From positions 35,521,324 through 35,585,323 of the forward strand of contig NC_030826.1 in the NCBI RefSeq assembly GCF_001704415.2: DNA of 64,000 nucleotides, written 5' to 3'. The notes below the pieces were generated by a model. It was not told the DNA's origin. It saw nothing but the letters and a program-made list of their open reading frames with translations, and searched no databases. A program made the position numbers and the translations under genes. Each line of letters starts with the position of its first letter. Within the stretch, counting starts at the first letter, position 1. The DNA comes from Capra hircus. Lineage: Eukaryota; Chordata; Mammalia; Artiodactyla; Bovidae. Below are positions 1-12,131 of this stretch, one piece after another.

Positions 1-1061
1 AGTACTGAGCAAAGTGGGAGGGAACCTGGCATATTTGAGGAAGTAAAACAGGGTGTAGGAAGGTTGTGCAAGCTCTGGGCTATGGCTGGGTGTGTAGGCT
101 GGGTCCTCCAAGGGCCTTGCGGACTGCAGTGAGAGTTTTGGTCCTCTTCCTAAGAGAAATGGGAAACACTGCTGGATTTACTCTGCTGTGGGTAGGAGGT
201 GGGAACATGGCCTGTTTGCTTTTTATGAAGCTCTCTCAGCTGTGCAGTGGAGAATGGGTTAACACTGGGGACAGGAGTGAAGGCGGGAGGGTCAGCAAAA
301 TCCTGAAGTAGTTCAGGGAAGGGGTGCTCAGTGGCCTGAAAAGTGATAGTTGGGCTAGATTGGCTCAGCAGCAGGTTGGAAATAAAGGCAAGGTGAGCAA
401 AGAGGGTGTCCAAGATGGTACCTCAGTTTCTAGCTTGGGAAATATCTGTAGCTCCCACTAGCTTGGGGCTTGCTCAGTACTATGGCCCCTGTACCCAGCA
501 TGGCATCTGACAAATAACTTGTGGGAGGGAAATACAGATGCGAGGAACAAAAAGGCAAGCTCTCTTCGGGAGGATGTTAAATTTTAGCCAGACCATTTAT
601 AAAATTCTTGCAACAAATAGATATTTAAGAGTGCACAAAACCAAATCTCTTCCAAAGTGATAAATTAATGCTTTTGGAATGTAGGCAGATAGATGAGGTG
701 TGGACATTCGGTTCCCATTTTTAAGATAAGAGTTTGAACTGAAGGAAGCTTCTGGAAACCAGCACAATATAAACAAAGAAGTAAGCCACAAATGTAAAAA
801 TAATTCAAATATAAATCATGTATAATCTATAATAAATATTAAAATATGTTTAATGTATATTTTAATTGCAAAAGTAACTGCTCACTGTGAAAAATGCAAG
901 CAATATGTAAAGAATGAAATTAAAGTGAAGTGTTCCTTCACCCAATTCCAATTTTAACCACTTTTTCCTCTGCACCAAAATGTTTTCCAGTTTTAATAGA
1001 GATGAAATTATTCAATATTCTTCCATGCTTGGTTATCTTCTCAGTCATAGTCATAATGATT
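1..1061. other. gene-free intergenic sequence
   Basis: No coding exon, RNA gene or confidently classified repeat is visible. Open frames are short and lack any recognisable domain. The last part (from about 780) becomes very AT-rich. Confidence 0.6.
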
Positions 1062-1480
1062 TAGGGTCAAGGTCAATCCACAGGCTCTGGGGCCAAATCA
1101 CAAGGGTTCAAATCCAGCTCTGCCACTTACCAGCTGTTTGATGTTGGTGGTTTAGTTGCTAAGTCGTGTCCAACCCTCACAACCCCATGGGCTGTAGCCT
1201 GCCAGGCTCCTCTGTCCATGGGATTCTCCAGGCGAGCATACTGGAATGGGTTGCCATTTCCCTCTCCAGAGGATCTTCCTGACCCAGGGATTGAACCCGG
1301 GTCTCCTGCATTGTAGGCAGATTCTTTACCCACTGAGCTACGTGTTTGATCTTAGATGATTTATCCCACTGCGGCCTCAGCCTCCTTATCTGTGAAACAG
1401 CACAAACTATGGTATCTTCCTCAGAGGATTCTGTGAGGATTAAATGGATGTAAAGCACAGAGACCAATACTTAGTACATA
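1062..1480 (+). repeat. MIR SINE, split by a younger SINE
   Basis: The left part has the MIR core: a 'ctctgccacttaccagctg' block at about 1118-1136. The right part continues with the typical 'cctcagcctccttatctgtg' block (about 1374-1394) and the 'gtgaggattaaatg' block near 1433-1446. The two halves join in register once the Bov-tA SINE at 1143-1342 is removed. MIR is an ancient mammalian tRNA-derived SINE. Confidence 0.8.
1143..1342 (-). mobile_element. Bov-tA type SINE (ruminant), antisense
   Basis: On the plus strand it reads as the reverse of a Bov-tA SINE: the 'gtccatgggattctccaggc' block, then the 'gggattgaacccgggtctcc' block, which is the antisense of the tRNA-like B box. It is flanked by a perfect 8-bp target-site duplication, tgtttgat, at 1135-1142 and 1343-1350. 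Confidence 0.9.
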
Positions 1481-2793
1481 CTATCTTTCCCCCATCTGTA
1501 CGATTCTATCTCATCAACAACTTCGAAGTACAAGATTTATCAACATTATTCAACTATCCTTTACTGATGTTCATTTAAGCTGCTTCCGCTTTCTTTGCAA
1601 TTCTAAATGCTAAGTATCTTTAAAGATACATCTATCTGCACACACGTGGGCCTTTTTGTTCTCACTACAAAATGGCATCAATTTTCACCCCCACTCTCAT
1701 ACTGAATTTGAATTTCCATTGGAGTGCCCTTTCCTCACTTCTTTGGCCAACAATTAGCAACTTTTAGTAAGTTCTATTAAACCAATGGACAAGATAAAAT
1801 ATCTCACTGTCTTCATTTTCGTTTTCCATTTATTAGTGAGAGTGAATGCCATTTTATGTGTTTATTAATAAGCTGTATTTTTTTTCTTCAGTGAATTGGT
1901 TCTATTTTACTGTGGTCAGTTTCCGCTGAGTTTATATATCTTTCTATTGTTGATTTGTAGAAATTCTTTACATATTATAAATGTTAATCATTCGTTCTCT
2001 GGTTAAGGTGCAAACAATTTCTCTCAGTTGGCCATCTGTCTTTTAGCATTGTTTATCAAACTTAGTTATACCAAAGATTTAAGTGCTTATTGGTTAATCT
2101 TTTTGTTAAGAGATAAATCTGTCTATCCATAGTCTCTCTATGAATCTTTCCTTTGTGGTTTTTAGGATCTGCACCTTCCTTAGGCCTACCCAAATTGAGA
2201 TTTCCAAAAAGTTTGCATGTTTATTTCTCATTGAGTTTTAGGCTTTAAAAATATTTTAATCTTTAAACTAACTGGAAATTTTGTGTATGATGTATTATAA
2301 CTTCTTCCCCCTAAATTTGATAGCCAGTTGTCCTAACACCATTTTCCCTCACAAATTACTATATTTATAAATTATCATATTTATTATTATACTAAATCAC
2401 TATTATCAACCAAGTTCCTATTTAGATAGGCTATATTTCAGGACTCTGTTTTGTTCTCATCCACTTGGTTTTTCCTACATCAATACCACAGTTTTTATTA
2501 ATAGATTTTTTTATATCTTTGTTGTATGTCTTGATATATAACAGGAGGTGCTCCTCTCAGCATTCTTCTATTTCAAAGTGTTCTTGGCAATTCTTGTGTA
2601 TTTCTCTTCCACATGAATGTTGGAATCGGTATATCCATAAAAAGTCCTGGCAGTGTGTCAATAGGGATTAATTTGAAGAAGAATTAATGTCTTTTAAATA
2701 CTGAACTTTTCATCCAATAATATTCTGTTTCTCCATATTCAATACTTACATGTCCTTCAATAAAGTTTCGTAGCTTTCTTCATTATAGGCTGC

Positions 2794-2852
2794 GTACGTG
2801 CTCAGGCACTGTCATATGCCACTCTTTGGGGCCCTGCGGACTCTAGCTGACC
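2794..2852 (-). repeat. Diverged Bov-A SINE fragment
   Basis: Shows a degenerate version of the 'gtgctcagtcgctcagtcgt...gactctttgcgacccc' block found in the better preserved SINEs of this window. No target duplication could be seen. Confidence 0.45.
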
Positions 2853-3002
2853 AAAGTCCTGTTGTATATTATAATATTTGATTGTTTATTCCTAACTGCC
2901 TTATAGATTTTTTACTAATGTAAATTACATCCCTTTTCTATTATATTTCCTAATTTATTATTGTTTTTGTACAGAATAACTATCAAATTTTTCTTGTATT
3001 TA

Positions 3003-3046
3003 TGGGGTTGCAAAGAGTTCAACGTGACTGAGCGACTGAACGACAA
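3003..3046 (+). repeat. Bov-tA SINE 3' fragment
   Basis: Matches the 3' end of Bov-tA in plus orientation, 'ggggttgcaaagagttcaac' followed by 'gtgactgagcgactgaac'. It sits inside old L1 sequence. Confidence 0.55.
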
Positions 3047-3207
3047 TATTTCCTAATTACCATATTTATCTTTCATAAGCCACAATGATATTTTAAGGTG
3101 TTGGTATTAGATGTTTTGGATAAATATTCATATCACTGGTATTCATCCCTTCACATGTTGATGGACATCTCTTATTTCCTTCTCTTTATTTTTTTCTGAG
3201 TTATCTC

Positions 3208-3489
3208 TTTTCTTTCTTTATATCTGGCTATGCTGGGTTGTCGACGCTTTGTTTGGGCTTTCTCTAGTGGCGGTGAGCAAGGGCTACTGTTCATGGAGGC
3301 ATGTGGGTTTTTCATTGTGGTGGCTCCCCTCCTTGTGGACCACAGGCTCTAGGCACGGGGTTTCAATAGTTGGGGCGCATGGGCTTAGTTGCTCCTGAGA
3401 CATGTGGAATCTTCTGGGACCAAGGATTGAACCTATGCCCCCTGCACTGGCAGGTGAATTCTTATCCACTACGCCACCAGGGAAGTCCT
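3208..3489 (-). mobile_element. CHR-type tRNA-Glu SINE (long form), antisense
   Basis: The right end reads 'ccaccagggaagtcc', the reverse of the 'ggacttccctggtgg' head of cetartiodactyl CHR SINEs. The antisense tRNA B-box-like segment lies at about 3421-3432, and the left part carries the repeated 'gggctt...gtggtggctcccc' body of the long CHR-2-like form. It is inserted in old L1 sequence. Confidence 0.8.
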
Positions 3490-4593
3490 CCTTTTCTTTC
3501 TTATGATAGTGACTGGGTAGAACAGGCTTGTTTAACGAGAACAATAGTATCGACTCGATTTATCTCAATCCTAACTTTAAAGAAAATGTTTTTAATACTT
3601 CAGTGTTAAGTAATACTTAACTAATACTGCTGTAGGTTTCTGATGGAGACTTTATCAAGTTAAGGATGTTTCCTTTTCTACTTCACTTAAAAGAAGTAGT
3701 TGTTGCTGTCTCCAGTCATGAAAAGGTATTGGATTTTATCAAAGGCTTTTTTTTTTTTTAGTATCCATTGAAATGATTGTTTCCCTCTTTGGTGTATCAA
3801 TGTGATGAAATGCATCAACAAATATCCTTGCATTACTGATATTTGAATCATCTTTGCCTCACTTTTAGTACACTCATTCAATTTGCTATTTCATTTAGAA
3901 TTTTTAAAACGTATGTTTCTTAGCAAATTTAGCCTTTGGTTTTCTTTTTCTTTGTTATTGTCCTATGCTTGTTTACCGTAGTATCAGCATTATGTCAGCA
4001 TTATGGCATGAGTTTGTTAGATCTTACCACAAAACCACCCTGGTCTCTTTTCTGCAGGTAGACCTTAAGCTACTTTTTCTCCAACTTTTTTTCATGGATG
4101 GTGGTCTATTTAGGTTTGATACTATTTTTAAGTCAATTAAGATAATTTATATACTCCCTGAAAATTCTAAGTTTAATCCAGATTTAATCCAGTTGTACAT
4201 AATATTATCTTAATTTTTTAATAACCTCTGGTTCTATTTTTTCTAATATTGTCAGTTTGAGTCCTCGTCCCTTGAATAGACTGTAAAATCAGCATTTGAT
4301 TTTGGACATCTTGACGTTTATTTTTTATTTTATCCACTTCTGTTGTATCTATAAAGAATGAGTAGCAATTCTTATATTCTACTTAGGTCTGTTTTGCATC
4401 TCTTTCTCTAGCGTCCTTAGTTTTATGCTCCAATAACTTCAGTTTCAGTTTTTCTTATTTTCTAATAAGTGTGTTTAAGTTAATAAATTTCCCTCCACTT
4501 ATCATATTTTTGCTTATATAGGATTTGGTATGTAGCATCCACATTGTCATTACTCTAAAATAGTCTGTTGTTTCAGTTTTGCTTTCCCTTTTG

Positions 4594-4721
4594 TTGTTCA
4601 GTCACCAAGTCATGTCTGACTCTGCAGGACCTCATGGAAAGCAGCATGCCAGGCTTCCCTGTTCCTCACCGTATCCCGGAGTTTGCCCAAGTTCATGTCC
4701 ATTGAATCGGTGATGCCCTTG
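4594..4721 (-). mobile_element. RTE-BovB LINE 3' end, antisense, short
   Basis: Contains the diagnostic antisense BovB tail 'gttcagtcaccaagtcatgt' through 'cattgaatcggtgatgcc'. It is severely 5'-truncated (about 130 bp), the usual outcome of target-primed reverse transcription. Confidence 0.75.
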
Positions 4722-6689
4722 ATTACTTTCCTATTTAAATACAAATTATGAAATTTCAGGTTTGACTTCCTCTTTAATGTAAAAGCTATTTCAAAAAGTG
4801 TTTTTAAATTACTTTTAAAGTGAATAGAATTTTTTGCTATATCTGTTGTTAATTTCTAGGGGTAATGTTCTACAGACAATTTAGGTCATAAAATTTCTAC
4901 TTTGGTATATTTATGAAAATTTCTTTGCAACACATAACCCAGGCAATTTAAAATTATTCCATGGACATTTGAAAAGAATGTCTATTCTTGGAAAATCCTG
5001 TAAGAACACAGATATTTAATCAATATATAGAGTAAATAAATATTATACTTTTTCTATAATTCAGTTATTCCCTTCTGGTTCTTCTCTCCATTCATAACTT
5101 CTGGAATTCCTATTTAGGTAAACATCAAAATTAATAGAGCTATTTTACATGTCATTTAGTATTTTTTCATATCAACCACCTTGAGAACAGAAGCACAGAT
5201 TTAACTTTAGAATCCAGATGCTACTGAGCATGTGAACTCATCTGTGATTTATTGTGTAAGTACTGACCACATGATAAAATTTAATAGGTTAAAAGAATAG
5301 CATATATTGGGATGCAAATTACCAAATAGCAGAATACTGAATTTTGTGAACTTGTAAATTTAACTTAGCCAAATATTTATTAAGCACCCTGTGAATGGCA
5401 AAGGCACAGATAGCGGAAGCTATTTCCCTGCTCTCATGGCAACACAGATCTCTTCCAGAGATAGGACACACACCAACGCAAGACAGCTAAGTAACAAAAA
5501 AAGGCAGCAGACACTTTCATGCCAAAATAAATGGCCTAGACAATAAGCACTACTGCAGTCCAGGGAGTGGGCAGATGGGGGCTATGGACACAAGATTGCT
5601 TATGTAGAAACCTAACTCCAACTGGTTTCAGCCAAAAAGGAACTTATTATTAGTTCATGAGTATTTGATACCTCTTAGGCACAACCTCAGGTCCGCTTAG
5701 CCCCACCTACTCTCCTTCCAGCTGTCACTGCTGTGACTAGATCTGCACAGGCTCTGATTAACATCACACAGATACAATCTGACGTCTCACCTCACACTAT
5801 GTCCCTTGCCTCCTGCCTAGGGACCTCCCAGTTTCCACTGAAGTGCATGGCTTCCGACGTCTAAGACCAGAAATATGGGAGAGTTAATGTGCCATGATAC
5901 GAATCTTGATCAGTGGGAGATAGCAAGCAGTGTACAAATTCTTCACCCTTTCTTTCCTCAAATGGATTGTCCTGGAACGCAATTTATGTAGCTTCTTGGA
6001 GGACTGGCTGGCTCAACAATGCAAAATGTTATTTGTTCTCCCTCCTCCTCTGTCTGATTTCCCTTGTTCCTCCTTCCTGCTCCTTGAGCTTTCATTCCCA
6101 ATTAAAGTGGTAACACAAAGCGTTTTAGCTCTGCTCTTTGGGAGAACCCTGCTTTGACACCCTGAAGCTGAAAGTCCAGATAGGGGTGATTCAGGGCCGT
6201 AAAGCTTGTTTCCAGGACTTGGTTTTTCTGCCTGTTTTGCCTAGGTTACTGGCATCCTCTGACAGCTCTCTCCTAATGGCAGTAAGATGGCCTCAGGAAC
6301 CTCAGATATGAACCTAATAGGTTCATATTTCATGGGAAAGAGTCCTTATCCCTCATACCTCAGACAGAAATCACAGAACTGAAGGTTATTGGTTTCGATT
6401 GGCCTAATAGGTCAGTGGCCATCCCTGAACCCATCACAGTGGCCAGGAGAAGGCCATATCCTATTTTTAAACTAAATAGTGAGTCTACAAGGATAGAGAG
6501 TGGGAGAGGGATGGATGCTCAAATAGAAATCAGGGCTATGGCAGGAGGAATCAAAATGAACGTTGTTTAAAGTAACAACAAACATGTAGCACAGACAGGA
6601 AAGGTAGCGATAAAGGAAATGAGCCTTCCTGAAGCTCCAGTAGAATTCTCCACAGAGAGTTTTTAGGTTTTTCCAAAACCAAAAGATTT

Positions 6690-6718
6690 TATATATATAT
6701 ATATATACACATATATAC
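6690..6718. repeat. (AT)n microsatellite
   Basis: Alternating A/T run of about 11 units that passes into 'acacatatatacac'. Confidence 0.9.
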
Positions 6719-7502
6719 ACCATGCCACAGAACTCTTTTGTTTCAAGGTGGATAGAAATACTGGTCTACAGGCAGGGCCTATTATTTCTTTCCTAAAAGA
6801 CAAAGTATTTCATCTTCAGAATAACCAAACAATTGAAGAGCATCCTACTCTGTGGAGTGATCAAAACAACTGCTTACCTACTGACAAGACAGTCCTGTGT
6901 GACAGGCACTATACTGGGCTCTGGGGTTCAGGGCTTAATAAGACAGGTTCCAAACAGATTTCCCAACCGAAAAAGTAATCAATATCTTCCCATCCATTAA
7001 AGCAAAATCTCAACTTTCTAACCCAAGGCCCTCAGTTATCAGTCTTCTGCCTACCCAGCCTTCTCTCTAGATTCTCACCTTCTGAACTTAAACACCAGCC
7101 ACTCTGAACCTCGTACCCTTTCTCTAATATTCCTTGTTCTTTCCTTGGATTAGGCGACTGCAGAGCAAAGCCATCAATCAGTCTATGTCAACTGACTATA
7201 AGGCACTATAGAGCTTATGTGCCAAGATACAAAAAAGTGTAAGACACGGTACCTGCCCTAAAAAAATAAAAACTCGGGATTAATCTAACATAGGAGACAG
7301 GACATAAATCATGGGAAGTTACATAACCTAAGAATTACGTAACACCAAGGCATGAGATTCGAGGGACATTTTGAAGGTGGGAATGACAGGTAGGGGTGAC
7401 TGTATGAGAGAAGAGTGTGTTGATAATATTTGTTTATAGCTTAAAAGTAGTTTCACATATTTTCTTACTTGAGCGGAATCAAATTTTTAATCAGCTGTAA
7501 GA

Positions 7503-7573
7503 ATCAAAGTAAGAGGAGGAGGAGAGGTGAAAGGTCAGGAAAGGAGGGGAAAGGAGAGAGGAAAGGAAGAAGC
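7503..7573. repeat. GA-rich purine tract
   Basis: About 70 bases that are almost all purine on the plus strand (gagga/gaaagga units). This is a simple low-complexity tract. Confidence 0.85.
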
Positions 7574-7599
7574 AAGACAATGTGAACATCTATGTACGG

Positions 7600-8495
7600 T
7601 GTTACTGTTCACAAAGAATTTTCACCACACCGACAAGGCATCATTTCATTTGATTCTCACACAGATCAGAGGGTAATTATTGCATCTATTTATTACATGA
7701 AGGCTAAGACTCAGCACAGTCATCAGTTCAGTTCAGTTCATTTCAGTGCTCCGTCGTGTCTGACTCTTTGTGACCCCATGAATCGCAGCACGCCAGGCCT
7801 CCCTGTCCATCACCAACTCCCAGAGTTCACTCAGACTCACGTCCATCGAGTCAGGAATGCCATCCAGCCATCTCATCCTCTGTCGTCCCCTTCTCCTCCT
7901 GCCCCCAATCCCTCCCAGCATCAAAGTCTTTTCCAATGAGTCAACTCTTCGCATGAGGTGGCCAAAGTACTGGAGTTTCAGCTTCAGCATCATTCCTTCC
8001 AAAGAAATCCCAGGGCTGATCTCCTTCAGAATGGACTGGTTGGATCTCCTTGCAGTCCAAGGGACTCTCAAGAGTCTTCTCCAACACTACAGTTCAAACG
8101 CATCAATTCTTCAGCGCTCAGCCTTCTTCACAGTCCAACTCTCACATCCATACGTGACCATAGGAAAAACCATAGTCTTGACTAGACGGACTTTTGTTGG
8201 CAAAGTAATGTCTCTGCTTTTGAATATGCTATCTAGGTTGGTCATAACTTTTCTTTCAAGGAGTAAGCGCCTTTTAATTTCATGGCTGCAATCACCATGT
8301 GCAGTGATTTTGGAGCCCCCCAAAATAAAGTCTGATACTGTTTCCACTGTTTCCCCATCTACTTCCCATGAAGTGATGGGACCAGATGCCATGATCTTAG
8401 TTTTCTGAATGTTGAACTATTAATAATATCTGGCAGAACAGGATGCAAATACAAATCCTCTGGTCTCAAGTTCATAATTTTCCACTACACTCAAC
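7600..8495 (-). repeat. MIR SINE, antisense, split by BovB
   Basis: The left half (to 7727) has the antisense MIR stretch with the degenerate 'gaaggctaagactcagcacag' block, shortened here. The right half resumes at 8417 with 'tctggcagaacaggatgcaa' and a 'ttttccactacac' ending. The halves abut once the BovB piece at 7728-8416 is removed. Confidence 0.6.
7728..8416 (-). mobile_element. RTE-BovB LINE 3' portion, antisense, young-looking
   Basis: About 690 bp of the 3' end of a BovB LINE. The minus strand still encodes long stretches of the BovB ORF2 C-terminal region: 'RRVDSLEKTLMLGG' and 'GRRRRGRQRMRWLDGI' are visible in one open frame (7733-8071), and 'VKTMVFPMVTYGCESWTVKK' in another (8111-8392). 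The frame break between them marks it as dead. It is 5'-truncated at 8416 and closely resembles the copy at 59818-60232. Confidence 0.9.
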
Positions 8496-8929
8496 GAAAG
8501 CTGAGATAGGAAGTTGAGTACATTCTATGTCAATGAAAGACCATGAAAAGTCAAAAGGGAATATTCCAAGTAGCTATCAGTGAACAATGTGAAAAGTGAC
8601 AGATCAAGGAGAAGGTAAGCACTAAGATGGTGGGAACCGTTTTGCTTTGCTTTTATTTTTTAAGCATTTGAGTCAGACTGAATTGTTAAGAAAATTAAGC
8701 AATAGATTGGAAATCAAAGTTGTAGGCATCAAAATAAATCACATGTTTAAAACATCTGGGCAATTTCTAGACTGAAATTTAAGACAGAATCATGTTCAGC
8801 CATGTATTTGGCACACAGTATGTGAGATGCTCGTACAAATTAGAGAGAAAAACAAAGACCTCTCATGGAAACACAGAGCAAAGGCATGAATAGAAAATTC
8901 ACTGAAAGAGTAATACAGGCTCTGATAAA
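8496..8929. other. gene-free intergenic sequence
   Basis: No gene or classified repeat seen. Confidence 0.5.
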
Positions 8930-9535
8930 ATGTGAAAATACGTGCATCCTACGTATGTTCAAAGAAATGCAAATTAGAACAAAGAGATGCCATTTTATTT
9001 ATCAAATTATCCAAGAATAGAAAAACATGTATGAAACAGGCAAAATTGTACATTGGGAGTATTAAGTAATATAATCTTTCATGAAAGTGGAGAACTATGT
9101 ATTAAGAGCCTTAAAAAAAAATCCCTTCTCTCTGACCCAGTAAATTCACTTGTAGAACTATCCCAAGGAAATAATCAGGGATGTAAAGACATATATAAAA
9201 ATGTTTGATTAAATATGATTATTTTTAATACAGAAAAATTCTCAACATCCTACATTCTGAGCAATGAGTGAATTATTCTAAATCATAGAATGCAGTCATT
9301 AACAATGATAACCATGACAATGCTTAATGTCAGGAGAAATTAGAAACAGTGTAATGCTAAATGAACTGCAGATATGAAACTGCATATGCAGTAGAAACTC
9401 GTTCAGAAAGAAATGGAGCAGAATGCTTACAACGGTTATCACTGTATGGTGAGATTACAGATGATTACTATTTTCTTATTTCTGTTTTCCAAATTTTCTA
9501 CAATGAGCATTTCAGGGTTTTATAATGAGAAAGAA
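8930..9535 (+). repeat. Old L1 LINE 3' region
   Basis: Resembles the 3' end of L1M elements. There is an 'aactatcccaaggaaataat' block near 9157, an internal 'cagaaaaattctcaacatcc' block, and the terminal 'ttttccaaattttctacaatgagcat' segment near 9485-9510 (shortened here). No intact frame remains. Confidence 0.6.
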
Positions 9536-10214
9536 ACCCTGATACTTTAGACTTTAAAACATTTGGTTTTTTAAGAATCAAGTTCAGGTTTCCTCAAAAG
9601 ATGTTAAATTGGTATTTTTTGTTGAGAATATGCTCAGCTGTAAATCATGGAGCATTTACTGTGGATTAAAAAGTAGACCTAACCCAGGCAGTTACTAGGT
9701 ATGGTTGGAGCCTTTATCTCTGTGATTATCTTGCATTCTCTTCACAGATTTATAAGAAGGCCGTTGCAGTGCCTTAACATCAGACTTAACATCAGACTCA
9801 TGTTAAGGTAGGGAGAAGGTAGACAGTGTCCCAGCTGTGATTTAAAAAAAGATCCCAATTATTTGTCATTTCCCCCTTGAAAGGCAAGGGTCTATGTGCT
9901 TTCTTCTTGGATCTAGGCAGGCTTATGATTACTTCAACCAATAGACTATAGCAAAAGTGGTACTTTATGACTTCTGAGGCTGGTTGATAAAAGGCCTTGC
10001 AGCTTCCAACAGGCTCTCTTAGAATGTTCATTGTCCAGAAACTCTCTCTTAGGATACCTTTTCTCACAACCGGCTGCCAGGCTGTGAGAAGCCCAAGCCA
10101 CAGGGAGAATTCAGAGGCCATGTGTACATGCTCGAATCAACAGTGCCAACTGAGCCTAGGCTTTGGGTCATCCCAGCCCAAACGCTAGACATGTAAGTGA
10201 AGAAGCCTCCAGAT
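9536..10214. other. gene-free intergenic sequence
   Basis: No gene or classifiable repeat was recognised. A short direct repeat, 'cttaacatcagact', occurs near 9773-9797. Confidence 0.5.
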
Positions 10215-10429
10215 CCATACTGTCCAATTCGGAAGCTACTGGTCACATGTGGTTATTTATATTTACATTTAATTAAAACTAAATAAAATAAAAGCTTCAT
10301 CTCCTCAGTCACACTGAACACATTTCAATTGCTCAACAGCTTCATGGGAATAGGGGCTACCATACTGCACAGCACAGATACAGCATCTTTCCATCATTGG
10401 AGAAGGCTTCCCAGGTGGTGCTAGTGATT

Positions 10430-10463
<34 letters not shown>

Positions 10464-10680
10464 CTGCCAGGGCAGGAGACATAAGAGACATGGATTCAAT
10501 CCCAGAGTCGGGAAGATCCCCTGGAGAAGGGGACGGCAACCTACTCCAGTATTCTTGCCTGGAGAACCCCATGGATGGGGGAGCCTGGTGGGCTATGGTT
10601 CAGAGCACCACAAAGAGTCAGACAAGACTGAAGTGACCTAGCAGGTACACATGCACCACTGGAGAAAGTTCTATTAGACT
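10215..10680 (+). repeat. hAT-Charlie-like DNA transposon remnant (MER type), split by a SINE
   Basis: The left end, 'actgtccaattcggaagcta', with 'ggtcacatgtggtta', and the right end, 'gttctattagactatccc', are diverged forms of the two ends of a common mammalian non-autonomous hAT element whose ends read 'ctgtccaata' and 'ttctattggacag'. The Bov-tA at about 10405-10659 interrupts it. The exact MER subfamily is not assigned. Confidence 0.6.
10405..10659 (+). mobile_element. Bov-tA SINE with internal (AC)n expansion
   Basis: The head 'ggcttcccaggtggtgctag' is followed by an (AC)n run at 10433-10461, then the usual 'gggaagatcccctggagaag' and 'ccagtattcttgcctggaga' blocks. Imperfect target duplications (core tggagaa) lie at 10398-10404 and 10660-10666. 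The AC tract sits inside the tRNA-derived part, not in the tail. Confidence 0.85.
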
Positions 10681-10882
10681 ATCCCTCTCCAAATGATTCC
10701 TGATTAAGTTTTCCCAGGTGATGCCGGTTTATTTCTCATTGGCAGAACAGCGTCACTCTTACTGCAGTGAAGCCTGGGAAGATAACATATTTAGCTCTAG
10801 TAGCCTCTTCAGTCAGACAGACAAGAGGGAGAAGGGGAGAGGGCACGGGAAATGGGTGACATAGCAACAATGTCTGCTACCA

Positions 10883-10925
10883 CTGTGTGTGTGTGTGGTT
10901 TGTGTGTGGTGTGTGTGTGTGTGTG
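10883..10925. repeat. (TG)n microsatellite
   Basis: Interrupted TG repeat directly abutting the 3' end of an antisense Bov-A SINE. These tracts commonly grow from SINE tails. Confidence 0.85.
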
Positions 10926-11055
10926 CTGTGCTTAGTCGCTCAGTAGTGTCTGACTCTTTGGGACCCCATGGACTGAAGTCTGCCAAGCTCCTCTGTCCAT
11001 GGGGATTCTCCAGGCAAGAATACTGGAGTGGGTAGCCTTTCCCTTCTCCAGAGAG
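10926..11055 (-). mobile_element. Bov-A SINE, antisense, truncated
   Basis: Contains 'gtgcttagtcgctcagtagt' and 'ccatggggattctccaggca'. It ends near the 'ttctccagag' block, so the tRNA-derived head is missing. Confidence 0.85.
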
Positions 11056-11056
11056 A

Positions 11057-11072
11057 GATATATATATATATC
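11057..11072. repeat. (AT)n microsatellite
   Basis: Short alternating AT run at the truncated edge of the neighbouring SINE. Confidence 0.8.
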
Positions 11073-12011
11073 CAGAATTGCAGGGTCATGTTATCTATTT
11101 CATAAAATAGAATTATGTATATATTTCTATTTTAAGCAGCACTGCATAACAGTAGATGCAATCTATGCTTTAAATTTATATATTATTATAATATTTTCAA
11201 TTTTCCTTAACTTAGTGTGCCATGGATGAAATCTATAATTCATAAAGTAATAACATTGGCTTATGGAGACTAAATAAATGTGCTTTTTACTTAGAAATGT
11301 TGTGAACACTGTATCACTCCTAGAATTTGCAACTATAATCTCTTGCTAAGATCAAAATCCTCATTCTTGGCTAATAAAAAGAAATTTCAAACTTTTATTT
11401 GGGTTTTTGTTCATCAAGATCCTATCAGACCAAGTTGCCTGTTCCAGAGATAAATGGGTTTGTTCAATGTTATCTATTTATAATTATAAACGTGTGTGTT
11501 CCCATCTCTTGGAGAAAGTATGGCCCTCCTCTACTAATCCATATGAGAAATCATAGGAAACCACACCGAGGTTCCCATACCTTCCTTTGGGAAATGTTCA
11601 GGAAAGAATTGGTATACCTGGCTTTTAATAACACAATGATTAGCTTAAAATTGTTCCTTATTAACAATTTTTTTAAATGTGCATGCTATGGTCTATGTTG
11701 CATGACTGTCTAAAAGAAATGAATAACCATAATGATATGAACACTGTTACATTTGCATATTGCCTAATTTTCAAGAAAACATAAAAGTTGATTCCCTAGA
11801 CTCAGAAATGAGCCTTAGTAAATACAGATCATGTGATGGTGATTCGTCCATAATCTTGTCTCAGTTTGCAAGAAAGCACAACGAGAATTAGAAAGTTTAG
11901 GACACATCTCTCTCAGAAATCAGGTGAGGTGTGTGTATGTGTGTTTATATGTGTGAATGAGATAATAATTCAGGGCACTTTCAAGAACCATTGGAACTTT
12001 GTCTGTCTCTC
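11073..12011. other. gene-free AT-rich sequence
   Basis: No recognisable exon or repeat class. A 104-residue open frame at 11399-11713 has no signal peptide, domain or flanking gene signals and is treated as chance. Confidence 0.5.
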
Positions 12012-12131
12012 GCTTTTTTTTTTAAGCTGCACCAGGGGCCTTGCTGAATCTTAGATCCCCCAGAAGGGATTGAACCCAGGCCTGGTAGTGAAAGCACCAA
12101 GTCCTAACCACTAGACCACCAGGGAATTCCT
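12012..12131 (-). mobile_element. CHR-type SINE, short form, antisense
   Basis: A T-rich start (antisense A tail) is followed by 'gggattgaacccaggcctgg' (antisense B box) and 'accaccagggaattcc' (reverse of the SINE head). Confidence 0.75.

Larger units (their letters stand above)
1860..4980 (-). repeat. Old L1 LINE remnants, antisense
   Basis: AT-rich sequence resembling antisense L1 ORF2 and 3' region. Examples are the stretch around 1950-2060 (like 'gaattctttatatattctgg...' of L1M), 2450-2680, and 3960-4020, where 'tatcagcattatg...' resembles the 'ggtatcagggtaatgctggc' block. Every frame is broken, so this is a decayed copy or several adjacent ones. The subfamily was not resolved, and boundaries are approximate. 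Confidence 0.5.
5090..7600. other. gene-free stretch with old repeat debris
   Basis: No coding exon is recognisable. About 5600-5690 resembles old interspersed repeat sequence that I could not classify. About 6990-7150 resembles a degraded L2 LINE in plus orientation ('ccaaggccctcag...ctgcctacccagcc'). The rest looks like unique sequence. Confidence 0.5.

Noticed and set aside
1255..1300. tRNA-like B-box sequences such as GGTTCGAnnCC in many places
   Set aside because: They lie in the tRNA-derived heads of Bov-tA and CHR SINEs and do not fold into complete tRNAs with an anticodon arm.
7857..8408. 183-codon plus-strand open frame
   Set aside because: Antisense of BovB ORF2; the same frame recurs in the other BovB tails in this window.
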